Positions 39,527-48,974 of a DNA stretch of 64,000 nucleotides are shown here, one piece after another. The position numbers and the translations under genes are program-made. This DNA is from Marinomonas alcarazii. GTDB taxonomy: Bacteria; Pseudomonadota; Gammaproteobacteria; Pseudomonadales; Marinomonadaceae. The DNA lies in NCBI RefSeq assembly GCF_003208215.1, contig NZ_QKLW01000006.1:1-64000 (forward strand). Reading direction: 5' to 3'. How positions within the stretch are numbered: position 1 is the first letter of the stretch; every line of letters starts with the position of its first letter. The notes under the pieces are model-generated. The model worked only from the letters and a program-made list of their open reading frames with translations, was not told the DNA's origin and made no database searches.

Positions 39527-41416
39527 CTAGGCACTTTTGCGCGCAATCGCACGTTTTTTCAAGTGAATTAATAGTAAGGATACTGCAGCAGGCGTCACAC
39601 CTTGGATTCGAGAAGCTGCCGCAAGAGTCGTTGGACGCAATTGAGTCAGCTTTTGCTTGATCTCATTCGACAACCCTTCCATCTTACTATAATCCAGATC
39701 TTCAGGTAGCTCGGTATTTTCCTGACGACGAAGACGCTCAATGTCTTCGGCTTGACGAGAAATGTAACCTGCGTATTTCACCGCTATCTGCACTTGCTCT
39801 GAAACTTGCTCATCTACAGGCTCATCCAAGGCATTTTTTAGCCCAGCCACATCGGAATAAACAATATTCGGACGTTTAAGCAAATCCAACAAGCTGTATT
39901 CATGAGTTATTGGCGTTTCCAGTTTAGGGTTGATGCTTTCCGCCTCAGGCGTATTAGGCACAATCCAGCTAGATTTCAAACGCTGAGTCTCTAATTCAAT
40001 AGCCTCACGCTTTTTACAGAAAGCAGCCCAACGTTCGTCAGAAACCAAACCAAGTTCACGACCTTTTTCAGTCAAGCGCATGTCCGCATTATCTTCACGC
40101 AAAATCAGACGATACTCAGCACGGCTGGTGAACATGCGATACGGCTCTTTTGTCCCCATGCTAATCAAATCATCAACTAATACGCCGAGATACGCTTCGT
40201 CACGACGAGGTGTCCACGCTTCTTTATCTTGAGCCAATAATGCAGCATTTAAACCCGCGAGCAAGCCTTGCGCACCTGCTTCTTCATAGCCCGTTGTACC
40301 ATTAATTTGTCCAGCAAAGAACAAACCAGGCATATGTTTGGTTTCTAAAGAATATTTTAAATCTTGAGGATTAAAATAATCATACTCAATGGCATAACCA
40401 GGACGCGTAATATGGGCGTTTTCCATGCCTTTCATTGAACGTACTAGCTCAATTTGCACATCAAACGGCAACGACGTAGAAATACCATTCGGGTAAAGCT
40501 CGTGCGTTGTTAAACCTTCAGGTTCGATAAAGATCTGATGAGAGTTTTTATCGGCAAAACGTACTATTTTGTCTTCAATAGAAGGACAGTAACGCGGTCC
40601 AATACCTTCAATAACACCAGAATACATTGGTGAACGATCCATACCGGCACGAATTATGTCGTGAGTCTGCTCGTTAGTATGAGTGATAAAACATTCTACT
40701 TGGCGAGGGTGCATGGCGCGATTGCCCATGTATGACATTACTGGATCAATATCATCACCAGGCTGTGCCTGCATCAAAGAGAAATCAACAGTACGTGCAT
40801 CAATACGAGGTGGCGTTCCCGTTTTTAAACGGTCAACTCGGAACGGAAGAGCACGAAGCTTTTGTGCTAGGCCAATGGATGGCGGATCACCTGCACGACC
40901 ACCAGAGTGATTTTGTAAACCAATGTGGATAACGCCACCTAGAAAGGTTCCGGCGGTTAAAACAACCGTTTTGCCGTTAAAGCGGATACCTGTCTGAGTA
41001 ACCACACCACGAGCAGCACCATTTTCAACAATCAGATCTTCAACAGACTGTTGAAAAAGCCAAAGGTTTTCTTGGTTTTCTAATTTATGACGAATAGCCG
41101 CTTTATATAATATACGGTCAGCTTGAGCACGAGTCGCTCGAACCGCAGGACCTTTTCGAGAGTTTAAGGTACGGAATTGTATGCCCGCCTGATCTGTGGC
41201 TAATGCCATAGCGCCATCTAAAGCGTCTATTTCTTTAACCAGATGGGACTTCCCTATGCCACCAATGGCGGGGTTACAGGACATTTGTCCTAATGTTTCA
41301 ATGTTGTGAGAAAGTAACAAAGTTTTAACGCCCATACGTGCTGCTGCTAAAGCTGCTTCTGTACCAGCGTGTCCGCCACCAACCACAATCACGTCAAAGT
41401 GACTTGGGAAATCCAC
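39527..41416 (-). CDS. mnmG: tRNA uridine-34 carboxymethylaminomethyl enzyme MnmG (GidA)
   Basis: The 629-residue FAD protein acts with MnmE on wobble uridine 34 of tRNAs. It begins with the FAD motif [21 protein letters not shown], and has [21 protein letters not shown], the glycine-rich [21 protein letters not shown] and a C-terminal helical domain binding MnmE. It is the first gene of the minus-strand mnmG-rsmG-parAB block. Its partner gene mnmE lies about 11 kb away, separated by accessory genes. Confidence 0.97.
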   Translation of the reverse strand: MDFPSHFDVIVVGGGHAGTEAALAAARMGVKTLLLSHNIETLGQMSCNPAIGGIGKSHLVKEIDALDGAMALATDQAGIQFRTLNSRKGPAVRATRAQADRILYKAAIRHKLENQENLWLFQQSVEDLIVENGAARGVVTQTGIRFNGKTVVLTAGTFLGGVIHIGLQNHSGGRAGDPPSIGLAQKLRALPFRVDRLKTGTPPRIDARTVDFSLMQAQPGDDIDPVMSYMGNRAMHPRQVECFITHTNEQTHDIIRAGMDRSPMYSGVIEGIGPRYCPSIEDKIVRFADKNSHQIFIEPEGLTTHELYPNGISTSLPFDVQIELVRSMKGMENAHITRPGYAIEYDYFNPQDLKYSLETKHMPGLFFAGQINGTTGYEEAGAQGLLAGLNAALLAQDKEAWTPRRDEAYLGVLVDDLISMGTKEPYRMFTSRAEYRLILREDNADMRLTEKGRELGLVSDERWAAFCKKREAIELETQRLKSSWIVPNTPEAESINPKLETPITHEYSLLDLLKRPNIVYSDVAGLKNALDEPVDEQVSEQVQIAVKYAGYISRQAEDIERLRRQENTELPEDLDYSKMEGLSNEIKQKLTQLRPTTLAAASRIQGVTPAAVSLLLIHLKKRAIARKSA

Positions 41417-41529
41417 AGGAACCTCGGTATTACTAGAATAATAAAAATGAATAAAAAACGATCAACTATCGATTTAGGCCGCTTAGTATATAGGCTAATT
41501 TCCAAAAAGAAAGAGATCCAAACGTGATT

Positions 41530-41950
41530 ACCCCGGTCATCAATATTAATATTATTAAGTAAGTATATAAGGTCTTTTATGTTTGTTATGTTTATATAGC
41601 AGGCTTAAATCTGTGTATAATTCCAAAAATATCATATTTATTAACAATTTATGACGATGATATCTTGTTAAGACAAGGCGGGTTATCTTGTGGTGTGGAT
41701 AACCTCAACCTGTGTATAAAATGGTGACTTATACAGAGTCGATTTTTAACCTCTAAGTTGTTAAAAACTGTGCAAAACTTCTTATCTACCTATCACCATA
41801 CTTATCAACAGGTGTTTTTTGATAGGTGTCTGTTTATAAGTTTATGTTTTAAATGTATTTTTTGGTTTTTTATGGCAGAAAAAGCTATTTTTTATCGAAA
41901 AATAATCCACAAGCAAATAAATTAAAAAAATTCAAATATCGATCTTTTTT
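41530..41950. other. AT-rich DnaA-box cluster beside mnmG, possible second or ancestral origin
   Basis: The 803-bp gap 41417-42219 has no convincing gene. It holds three exact TTATNCACA boxes (41612-41620, 41694-41702, 41711-41719) and single-mismatch boxes at 41729, 41802 and 41903. Around them are an AT-rich stretch (41535-41575) and GATCTTTTTTTCT near 41941, which resembles the E. coli 13-mer. In E. coli oriC lies beside mnmG. Strand layout favours the other cluster near dnaA, so the role here is open. Confidence 0.55.
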
Positions 41951-42153
41951 TCTATAAGTATTGTGAATAATTAGCTTGGAAGGCTGTATTTTGCAGGCGT
42001 GTGGACATTGTGGAGAAAGGAAGAAAATTTGAAAATCCCCATCCTGTGAGTAACTATTTTACATTTACTTGAGCTGAGCTTGGTTTCTCATCAGAAATAA
42101 GCCTTTGTCCACCAGCTCGGCAGACCACTTCTTGTCATGACGAATGATGTAAC

Positions 42154-42180
42154 AAAAAAAAGCGCCCACTGGGGGCGCTT
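42154..42180 (-). terminator. Terminator after the alcohol dehydrogenase gene
   Basis: On the minus strand AAGCGCCC pairs with GGGCGCTT around CCAGT, followed by seven T. Confidence 0.88.
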
Positions 42181-42219
42181 GTTTGACGACTAACGTATTT
42201 TTAGATCAGCAAAGCCGGA

Positions 42220-43278
42220 TTAAACTTCTTCTTTCAGGCTTTTCATATCAATAATAAAGCGGTATTTCACATCGCCTTTTTTCATACGTTGATACGCTTG
42301 GTTAATGTCTTGAATATTAATCATCTCAGCATCACACTCAATATTGTGTTCAGCACAGAAGTCCAACATTTCTTGTGTTTCTGCGATGCCACCGATTAAA
42401 GAACCAGTAAGAACACGACGTTTCATGACCAAGTTAGCTGCATGTACTGCTGGCTCCATTGGTTCGATAAGACCGACTAAAATGTGTGTGCCATCGACTT
42501 TTAAACAACCAAGATAAGGGTTCAAATCATGTTGGACAGGAATCGTGTCTAACAAGTAGTCGAAAGTCATAGCAGCGGCTTTCATTTGCTCTTCATTCGT
42601 CGACACAATGACGTGATCCGCACCTTGTTTTTTTGCTTCCGCAATTTTGCTTTCTGAGCGAGTGAAAATGGTTACTTCTGCACCAAAGGCTTTCGCGAAT
42701 TTAACGCCCATATGACCAAGGCCACCCATACCCAAAACCCCAACTTTATCACCAGCTTTAATGCCATGATGACGAAGTGGAGAATATGTCGTGATACCGG
42801 CACACAACAAAGGTGCAGCTTTACTAAGCTCTAATGTTTCAGGAATAGATAGAACAAACTTTTCGCGAACAACGATATGATCAGAATAACCGCCGTAGGT
42901 TAAGGTGCCATCGATTAAATCATAAGCACCATAGGTACCTACTGGGCCATTATCACAATATTGTTCTAAATCTGCGGCACAATGGGAGCAATGTTGACAA
43001 GAGTCAACCATACAACCAACACCAACAATATCGCCAACCTTGTATCTAGATACTTTGCTGCCGACTTCTGTCACTTTACCGACGATTTCATGGCCTGGAA
43101 CGATTGGATAATTACTTGGTCCCCAGTCACTTTCAGCGGTATGAAGATCTGAGTGACAAACTCCACAATAAAGAATATCAATATTGACATCGTCTTCGCG
43201 TAGATCGCGACGTTCAAATGAAAACGGTGCTAGTGGCGTGGTTGCCGATAGTGCCGCATAAGATTTTGCTTGGCTCAT
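42220..43278 (-). CDS. Zinc-dependent alcohol/aldehyde reductase, YahK/cinnamyl-alcohol-dehydrogenase type
   Basis: The 352-residue medium-chain dehydrogenase has the catalytic zinc motif GVCHSDLHTAESDWG and GHEIVGKVTEVG, and the four-Cys structural zinc lobe CQHCSHCAADLEQYC. The Rossmann motif is GVLGMGGLGHMGVKFAKAFG. This subgroup reduces aldehydes to alcohols with NADPH. An AraC regulator is divergently encoded 186 bp away, recalling the YqhC/YqhD aldehyde response, so inducible aldehyde detoxification is plausible. The physiological substrate is unknown. Confidence 0.92.
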   Translation of the reverse strand: MSQAKSYAALSATTPLAPFSFERRDLREDDVNIDILYCGVCHSDLHTAESDWGPSNYPIVPGHEIVGKVTEVGSKVSRYKVGDIVGVGCMVDSCQHCSHCAADLEQYCDNGPVGTYGAYDLIDGTLTYGGYSDHIVVREKFVLSIPETLELSKAAPLLCAGITTYSPLRHHGIKAGDKVGVLGMGGLGHMGVKFAKAFGAEVTIFTRSESKIAEAKKQGADHVIVSTNEEQMKAAAMTFDYLLDTIPVQHDLNPYLGCLKVDGTHILVGLIEPMEPAVHAANLVMKRRVLTGSLIGGIAETQEMLDFCAEHNIECDAEMINIQDINQAYQRMKKGDVKYRFIIDMKSLKEEV

Positions 43279-43464
43279 AAATGATTACTCCAGTATTAGA
43301 ACATGAAATAGGTATAACCTAGTGTAGGGTAAACTTGCTGATATTGTGTTGTGCATTCTTACTGTTATTTTGCCAATTTCTCCAAAAAATAAAAACTTAA
43401 CTTTTCCTACACAATCTTGCATGAATAATAATATCATTGATTTTTATAGTTAGATGGATCAAAT

Positions 43465-44343
43465 ATGACCAATATAAATTTAGTAAATTTGATCAAACCT
43501 CTGGTAAGTACAGAAGGTTTTTCGGATACCTTAATTACAAATGTTCGCCTGATGAAATGTTCGAAGTGCTTGCCTAGAATGCCTTTAATCTATCGCCCTG
43601 GACTCACCATCATTGTCCAAGGTCGTAAGATTGGTTACTTGGGTGATCGTGAAATTCATTACAACTCCGGCCAGTATTTGGTGCAAACACTGCCTTTGCC
43701 CTTTGAATGTGAAACCTTTGCAAGCCAACAAGAACCGCTTTTGGGTGTCTCTATTGATATCGACCCTGTTTTATTATCTGAGTTGGTTTCTGTTTCTTCT
43801 GAAGATGACTTAAAACCATCTGTACCTTATTTTCCTATGTCATCCGTACCAATGAGCGGCGAGATGACCGAATCCGTGTCTCGTCTTATTAAAGCCTTGC
43901 ACGATCCACATACCGCAAAAATCATGGGGCAAAGCCGAGTTCGAGAAGTGATCTTTGAAGCCTTACAAAGTCCTCAAGGCGCGGCATTACGTGCCTTAGT
44001 TGTAAACCAAGGACGTTTTTCACTGATAGTGAACGCGCTTAAACAGTTACATCAGCAGCTGGATCAAGAAATTCGAGTGGAACAACTGGCTGAAGATGCC
44101 AATATGAGTGTTTCAAGCTTTCACCATCACTTTAAAAGTATCGCTGGGTCGTCTCCTTTACAGTACCTGAAGCGGTTGCGACTGTTAAAAGCGCAAATGC
44201 TGCTAAACCAAGGGAAATTGAATGTCGGCCAGATTTCGGTAGAGGTTGGTTATAAAAGCATTCATCAGTTTAGTCGAGACTACAAACGTTACTTTGGTGC
44301 ACCTCCGACCAAGGATAAATTAAAAGAAGGTGCGGTCCTCTGA
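43465..44343 (+). CDS. AraC-family regulator divergent from the alcohol dehydrogenase
   Basis: The 292-residue protein has an AraC N-terminal ligand domain (LIYRPGLTIIVQGRKIGYLGDREIHYNSGQYLV) and two C-terminal helix-turn-helix motifs (EQLAEDANMSVSSFHHHFKSIAGSSPLQYLKRLRL; QISVEVGYKSIHQFSRDYKRYFG). The same architecture is found in YqhC-like regulators that control aldehyde reductases. Divergent placement suggests it controls the adjacent dehydrogenase and itself. Confidence 0.87.
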   Translation: MTNINLVNLIKPLVSTEGFSDTLITNVRLMKCSKCLPRMPLIYRPGLTIIVQGRKIGYLGDREIHYNSGQYLVQTLPLPFECETFASQQEPLLGVSIDIDPVLLSELVSVSSEDDLKPSVPYFPMSSVPMSGEMTESVSRLIKALHDPHTAKIMGQSRVREVIFEALQSPQGAALRALVVNQGRFSLIVNALKQLHQQLDQEIRVEQLAEDANMSVSSFHHHFKSIAGSSPLQYLKRLRLLKAQMLLNQGKLNVGQISVEVGYKSIHQFSRDYKRYFGAPPTKDKLKEGAVL

Positions 44344-44388
44344 CCTTCTTTGGCTTAGCGCTTTATTTACCTACTTGAGTTTTCTTAC

Positions 44389-44417
44389 TTGAATTTAATA
44401 GACGATCGGTCTAATTT
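44389..44417 (+). promoter_or_regulatory. acuR promoter with embedded AcuR-type operator
   Basis: TTGAAT and TAATTT are 17 bp apart. The palindrome TAGACGATCGGTCTA (44399-44413) fills the spacer, so a bound repressor would exclude polymerase. The same 18-bp word AATAGACGATCGGTCTAA recurs before acuI. Confidence 0.75.
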
Positions 44418-44454
44418 TAGATCCATCATGTTTTAATCGTTTAGGTACAAGAAT

Positions 44455-45105
44455 TTGCTTCATGTTCTCGATACATCAAATAAGCCTCGTCGTGGGCGTC
44501 CAAAAAAGCAAAGCGCAGACACTTTGGATACCCGAGAAGCCTTATTACGTGCTGGAATGCAGGTATTGACGGAGTCTGGTTTTACCCGCAGTGGTATTGA
44601 ACCTATTTTAAAGTCGATAGGAGTGCCAAAAGGGTCTTTTTATCATTATTTTCAAAGCAAAGAAGCGTTTGGTTTGGCGGTTCTCTCCCGATACCGTCGC
44701 TACTTTGAAACGAAATTAGATAAGTTTTTACTGGATGGCGCTATTGCTCCGTTAGAGCGTTTACAGCGATTTGCTCAAGATGCCCAAGACGGTATTGTTA
44801 GACACGAGTTTAAGCGCGGTTGTTTAGTGGGCAACTTAGAACAAGAATCCAGCTTACTGTCCGAAGCATTTCAAGAGCAATTACAAGCAACCTATCAAAG
44901 TTGGCAAGTGCGAGTCGCCAATTGTTTATTAGAAAGTCAGAAACAAGGCGAAATTGACTCTCAATGCAATATAAACGATGTCTCCCAAGCCTTTTGGATT
45001 GGCTGGGAAGGTGCTGTTCATCGGGCGAGATTAGTTAAAAGTACGCAACCATTAAGCTTGTTCATGGTGTTTTTTATCCAGGCGATTCGAAAGAAAACCA
45101 ATTAA
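44455..45105 (+). CDS. acuR: TetR-family acrylate-responsive repressor AcuR
   Basis: The 216-residue repressor matches, from memory, Rhodobacter AcuR: the basic start KPRRGRPKK, the DNA-binding VPKGSFYHYFQSKEAFG, and the effector-domain phrases FKRGCLVGNLEQESS and AFWIGWEGAVHRARL. AcuR releases DNA on binding acrylate and controls acuI and DMSP genes. The frame starts with TTG at 44455 preceded by AGG; there is no in-frame ATG near it. acuI follows 74 bp downstream, behind a terminator and a second operator. Confidence 0.9.
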   Translation: MLHVLDTSNKPRRGRPKKQSADTLDTREALLRAGMQVLTESGFTRSGIEPILKSIGVPKGSFYHYFQSKEAFGLAVLSRYRRYFETKLDKFLLDGAIAPLERLQRFAQDAQDGIVRHEFKRGCLVGNLEQESSLLSEAFQEQLQATYQSWQVRVANCLLESQKQGEIDSQCNINDVSQAFWIGWEGAVHRARLVKSTQPLSLFMVFFIQAIRKKTN

Positions 45106-45112
45106 TGACATA

Positions 45113-45140
45113 AGCCAAGCAAAGACGCTTGGTTTTTTTA
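45113..45140 (+). terminator. Terminator between acuR and acuI
   Basis: CCAAGC and GCTTGG enclose AAAGAC and are followed by seven T. It separates acuR from acuI, which therefore needs its own start signal. Confidence 0.75.
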
Positions 45141-45150
45141 GTTATATAAA

Positions 45151-45165
45151 TAGACGATCGGTCTA
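45151..45165 (+). promoter_or_regulatory. AcuR-type operator before acuI
   Basis: TAGACGATCGGTCTA, identical to the site before acuR, ends 14 bases before the acuI ATG, just upstream of the GGAGG ribosome site. Its position would let a repressor block transcription of acuI. Confidence 0.78.
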
Positions 45166-45179
45166 AATTTGGAGGATGT

Positions 45180-46166
45180 ATGTTTAAAGGCTTATTGATA
45201 ACGCAAAAAGACAAACAAAACGCCATTTCTGTAGCAGAGCTAAGTGAAGATCAGTTGCCAGCGGGCGATGTATTGGTGGAAGTTCATTACAGTACTTTAA
45301 ATTATAAAGACGGCTTAGCTATTACAGGTAAGTCCCCTATTGTACGTTCTTTTCCTATGGTGCCTGGAATAGACCTCGTTGGTAAAGTTCTACAAAGTGA
45401 TTCAGAGCGCTTCTCTGTCGGCGATTTTGTAGTGCTGAATGGGTTTGGTGTCGGTGAAGTACACTGGGGCGGATTAGCAGAAAAAGCGCGTTTAAAAAGC
45501 GAATGGCTCATTCCTCTTCCTGAAGGTATAGATGCTAAGCAGTCTATGGCAATAGGTACAGGAGGTTATACTGCCATGTTGTCGGTACTTGCTCTTGAAA
45601 AACAAGGCGTTACGCCAGAATCAGGCGATATTCTTGTTACTGGGGCAAACGGTGGTGTTGGCAGTTTTGCAATTCGCCTACTGAACCGCCTTGGTTATCA
45701 CGTCGTGGTGTCTACTGGCCGAATGGAAGAAAGCGAGTATTTGAAGAACCTTGGTGCAAGCGAAATCATTGATCGAAATACTTTGTCTGCACCTGGTAAA
45801 CCTTTACAGAAAGAGCGTTGGGCTGGTGTCATAGATTGCGTAGGAAGTCATACCTTAGTTAATGCTTGTGCGACTACCAAATACGGCGGTGTGGTCACTT
45901 GTTGCGGTTTAGCACAAGGCATGGATTTCCCTGCTTCTGTGGCGCCTTTCATCTTACGAGGCATCAAGCTGATTGGTATCGACAGTGTTATGCGCACATT
46001 AGAAGACCGTATTGAAGCATGGCAGCGCCTGAGTGAACTTTTACAGCCGGAAGATTTTGACAGCATGAGCGAAGAAATCCGCTTAGACGATGTCATAGAA
46101 ACGGCGAATAAGCTACTTGAAGGAAAGGTACGTGGTCGTGTGTTGGTAAATGTAAAAGCTTCATAA
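45180..46166 (+). CDS. acuI: Acrylyl-CoA reductase AcuI
   Basis: The 328-residue medium-chain reductase reduces acryloyl-CoA to propionyl-CoA with NADPH, detoxifying acrylate made from DMSP. It fits the YhdH/AcuI subgroup: MFKGLLITQKD, STLNYKDGLAITGKSPIVRSFPMVPGIDLVG, the nucleotide motif VTGANGGVGSFAIRLLNRLG and GVVTCCGLAQGMDFPASVAPFILRGIKLIGIDSV. No zinc ligands are present, as expected. The adjacent acuR and matching operators strengthen the assignment. No DMSP lyase gene is in the window. Confidence 0.93.
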   Translation: MFKGLLITQKDKQNAISVAELSEDQLPAGDVLVEVHYSTLNYKDGLAITGKSPIVRSFPMVPGIDLVGKVLQSDSERFSVGDFVVLNGFGVGEVHWGGLAEKARLKSEWLIPLPEGIDAKQSMAIGTGGYTAMLSVLALEKQGVTPESGDILVTGANGGVGSFAIRLLNRLGYHVVVSTGRMEESEYLKNLGASEIIDRNTLSAPGKPLQKERWAGVIDCVGSHTLVNACATTKYGGVVTCCGLAQGMDFPASVAPFILRGIKLIGIDSVMRTLEDRIEAWQRLSELLQPEDFDSMSEEIRLDDVIETANKLLEGKVRGRVLVNVKAS

Positions 46167-46213
46167 CTATATTTTCTGTTTCACCGGCCAGTACTCGATA
46201 GTATTGCCGCACT

Positions 46214-46249
46214 TATCCAATCAGGGCCATTTGGCCATTTGATTGGATA
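46214..46249. repeat. Nested inverted repeat between acuI and the KdpD-like gene
   Basis: TATCCAATCA and TGATTGGATA flank an inner palindrome GGCCATTTGGCC (46225-46236). No T tract follows. It could be an operator for the downstream operon or a terminator-like structure for acuI. Confidence 0.5.
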
Positions 46250-46364
46250 GTGACTGGTATAGAGAATAAAAACGTTACGGTTTTTTTACGCGCCAATACC
46301 TGCGCCCTTTGATACAGTCTTACTTGTGCTCTTCCTTACTTAAAAGGCTGTGACAAGCGACACC

Positions 46365-47435
46365 ATGAAAATGACAACATCCACTATCCCTTCTCACTAT
46401 TTAGCTGTGCTGGCGGTTTGTACGGCTTTACTGATCAGCTATGGATTGGATACTTGGCTTGGTTCAAATATTGCCGTATTACTGATTTTGCAGCTGGCTG
46501 TTGTGGTTGTTGCTTTATCCTGTCGTTCTCGTTGGGTATATGGCGTGGCGCTGTTTGAAGCGCTGTGTTTCAACTTTCTGTTCACTGTACCTCGTTATTC
46601 ATTCGAGATGTTTAATGGCGATGACATAGTGAATTTGCTGGTATTTCTGTTGGTGGCTGTGATCACTAGTAAGTTAGCTGAGCTATACCAAAACCAGCAA
46701 AACCAATTAAAACAAGAGCAGCTGCGTAACAGTATTTTGTTATCGGTTTCTCATGACCTACGTACGCCTTTGTCGACCATTATTGGCACTTTAAGCACCT
46801 TAAAAGAATACATGGATAAGCTCTCGGAGCAGGAAAAGCAAGAGCTGCTAGACAGTGCCACCATCGAAAGTCATCGTCTTCATCAATACATTGAGAACTT
46901 ACTGCAAGCGACAAAACTGCACCATGGCGCGGTGCTTCCAAAAGTGTCAGAGCAATCTGCTGTTGCCATTATTCACCTTGTTATGGAGCGTTTTAGTCAG
47001 CAAAAATCCCGTTTAATTCTACAGTTAGACGATAAGCTGCCGCTGGTTTTGGTGAGTGCGTCGCTTATTCAACAGGCCATTTTTAACGTTATCGATAATG
47101 CCTTGCGATATTCACCAATAGACAAAACTGTCACCATTTCAATAAAGACATTAGATACAAACAGCAAGCATCCTCAAGTTGTGATTGATGTACGAGATCA
47201 AGGGATTGGCATTAGTACAGCCCAGTCTGAAACCATCTTTCAGCTGTTTTACTCGGTCGATTCTTTTAAGCGAAATGACAGCGGCACAGGTTTGGGATTG
47301 GCGGTATCAAAAGGCATTATTGCGGCTCATCATGGTTCTATTCAATCCGTTCCTGTCGAGCAAGGCTGCCTAATTCGTATCTGTTTGCCTGCGTGCGCTG
47401 AGCCGTCCATTAACGATAAAGGCAAGGCATCATGA
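46365..47435 (+). CDS. Short KdpD-like sensor histidine kinase
   Basis: The protein (356 residues from ATG 46365; a GTG at 46350 is possible) lacks the large N-terminal KdpD/Usp cytoplasmic module. It starts at the four-span DUF4118 region (HYLAVLAVCTALLISYG, CFNFLFTVPRYSFEMFNGDDIVNLLVFL). The kinase follows: H-box LLSVSHDLRTPLSTIIG, N-box NVIDNALRYSP, and G-boxes DQGIGIS and GTGLGLAVSKGIIAAHHG. These phrases closely follow KdpD. It overlaps the response regulator gene by four bases. With K+ channel-type genes downstream and no kdpFABC here, it likely tunes potassium uptake. Confidence 0.87.
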   Translation: MKMTTSTIPSHYLAVLAVCTALLISYGLDTWLGSNIAVLLILQLAVVVVALSCRSRWVYGVALFEALCFNFLFTVPRYSFEMFNGDDIVNLLVFLLVAVITSKLAELYQNQQNQLKQEQLRNSILLSVSHDLRTPLSTIIGTLSTLKEYMDKLSEQEKQELLDSATIESHRLHQYIENLLQATKLHHGAVLPKVSEQSAVAIIHLVMERFSQQKSRLILQLDDKLPLVLVSASLIQQAIFNVIDNALRYSPIDKTVTISIKTLDTNSKHPQVVIDVRDQGIGISTAQSETIFQLFYSVDSFKRNDSGTGLGLAVSKGIIAAHHGSIQSVPVEQGCLIRICLPACAEPSINDKGKAS

Positions 47436-48121
47436 CTTCTTATAAAATTTTGGTGGTCGATGACGAGTCACAAATTCATACCTTTATTCGGATTTCATTA
47501 GCGGCTGAAGGTTTCGAGTATCTTGGTGCCGAATCCATTGGCGCTGCGAAACGTTTGATTGAACAAAATTCACCGCATTTGTTGATTTTGGATTTGGGCT
47601 TGCCAGACGGTGATGGTATGGATTTGGTTAACTTTGTGCGTTCCACCAGCAACACACCTATTTTAATTCTGACTGCTCGGGATGAAGAAGATGAAAAGAT
47701 TCGTCTGCTTGAAGCGGGAGCAAATGATTATCTGAGCAAACCCTTCGGTATTCGCGAATTAATTGTTCGAGTGAAAGTTTTATTACGGGATTTAGTGAAT
47801 ACCCACTTACCTGCTGACCTTATAGAAACAAGCGATATTAAGCTAGAAATCAGTACTAACCAAGCGTGGTTTCAAGGCGAGCCTCTAGCGTTAACCAAGA
47901 AGGAATTCGCCTTTTTACGCATGCTGATGGCTACGCCAGACAAACTGGTGATGCAAGAAGAGTTACTAGCTAAAATTTGGGGCATGACCCATACCCGTGA
48001 CTCACACTATTTACGGATTTTAGTCAGTCAGTTGCGTAAAAAACTCAATGATAACGCTAATGACCAGCGAATCATCAAAACAGAACCTGGTCTGGGTTAT
48101 CGACTGTTATCAGACCGTTAA
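47432..48121 (+). CDS. KdpE-like OmpR-family response regulator
   Basis: The 229-residue regulator has receiver residues D10-D11 (VVDDESQI), phosphoacceptor Asp near 53 (LLILDLGLPDGDGMD), LTARDEEDEK and LSKPFGIREL. A winged-helix domain follows (ALTKKEFAFLRMLMATPDKLV, HTRDSHYLRILVSQLRKKL, EPGLGYRL). The HYLRILVSQLRKKL segment is characteristic of KdpE. It is coupled to the sensor by an ATGA overlap. Likely targets are the potassium genes just downstream. Confidence 0.9.
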   Translation: MTSYKILVVDDESQIHTFIRISLAAEGFEYLGAESIGAAKRLIEQNSPHLLILDLGLPDGDGMDLVNFVRSTSNTPILILTARDEEDEKIRLLEAGANDYLSKPFGIRELIVRVKVLLRDLVNTHLPADLIETSDIKLEISTNQAWFQGEPLALTKKEFAFLRMLMATPDKLVMQEELLAKIWGMTHTRDSHYLRILVSQLRKKLNDNANDQRIIKTEPGLGYRLLSDR

Positions 48122-48124
48122 TCC

Positions 48125-48264
48125 GAGACTTTTGCACGACTACTGCGCTTGCCAATACTTTGTTAAAAATAGACTCAAAATGCTCATTTATAACCCATAA
48201 ACTCTGCTTTTTCGTCTATTTTTGCCTCGTCTTGGCTTCGCTCGTGACTTCGTGCAAAGGTCTC
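48125..48264. mobile_element. MITE-like 140-bp inverted-repeat element
   Basis: The ends GAGACTTTTGCACGA and TCGTGCAAAGGTCTC are 15-bp inverted repeats with one mismatch. Inside, AAAAATAGAC (48165) and GTCTATTTTT (48214) form a second, perfect inverted pair, so the whole element could fold as one long hairpin. It has no coding capacity. The GAGACCTTTGCA-type end resembles IS5-family termini. A possible AATC duplication flanks it if the element starts one base earlier. It lies between kdpE-like and ktrA-like genes. Confidence 0.65.
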
Positions 48265-48319
48265 AATCTATTAAAAATGTTAAAAAATTCTTAAAAGACA
48301 TAAATAAAAGGTAGTCAAT

Positions 48320-48973
48320 ATGGCGCATTTCACTGTGATTGGTTTAGGGCGTTTTGGTGTTGCAGCAAGTATGGAACTGATTTATTTAGGCCATACAGTA
48401 ACAGGTGTAGATCGTGATTCGAAAGTAGCCGAAAAGTATGTTGATGATTTCACTCAAGTGATGATTTGTGATTCCACCGACGAAAACGCACTAAAAGAAC
48501 TCGACTTAATCAACAGTGATGCTGTGCTGGTGGCCATTGGTGAAGACATGGAATCCAGCTTGTTGTGCATCTTGGCGTTGAAAAAGCTCGGTGTGAAAGA
48601 GATCTGGGTCAAAGCCAGCAGCCGCGCGCACCATACGATTGTGTCTAAACTTGGTGTGGCACGGATCATTCATCCTGAAGAGGAAATGGGTGTGCGAGTT
48701 GCACAGGCACTGAATTACCCGATGGTGAACGATTATTTGTCTATTGGTCATGGTTTGTACGTGGTGGAGATTCATATCAAACCACAGCTAGACGAACGTC
48801 CTCTTGGTGATGTTTTAGACCCAGCAAAAGGAAAAGTTGATGCTGTGATGGTGAAACGCGAACAAGAGACGTTTTTGCAGATAGACAAAACCTTTGTACT
48901 AAAAGAAAAAGATATCTTGTTGCTGTGTGGCCCTCGCAGTGAACTTAAAAATATCGCACCAAGGTTGGTTTGA
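48320..48973 (+). CDS. Regulatory RCK subunit of a Ktr/Trk potassium uptake system
   Basis: The 217-residue cytoplasmic protein has an NAD(H)/nucleotide-binding RCK-N domain (FTVIGLGRFGVAASMELIYLGH, VDRDSKVAEKYVDDFTQVMICDSTDENAL) and an RCK-C domain (DKTFVLKEKDILLLCGPRSEL). It is the size of KtrA, half of the duplicated TrkA. It gates the channel subunit encoded one base after its stop. It follows the KdpDE-like pair, with a MITE-like element between them. Confidence 0.92.
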   Translation: MAHFTVIGLGRFGVAASMELIYLGHTVTGVDRDSKVAEKYVDDFTQVMICDSTDENALKELDLINSDAVLVAIGEDMESSLLCILALKKLGVKEIWVKASSRAHHTIVSKLGVARIIHPEEEMGVRVAQALNYPMVNDYLSIGHGLYVVEIHIKPQLDERPLGDVLDPAKGKVDAVMVKREQETFLQIDKTFVLKEKDILLLCGPRSELKNIAPRLV

Positions 48974-48974
48974 G

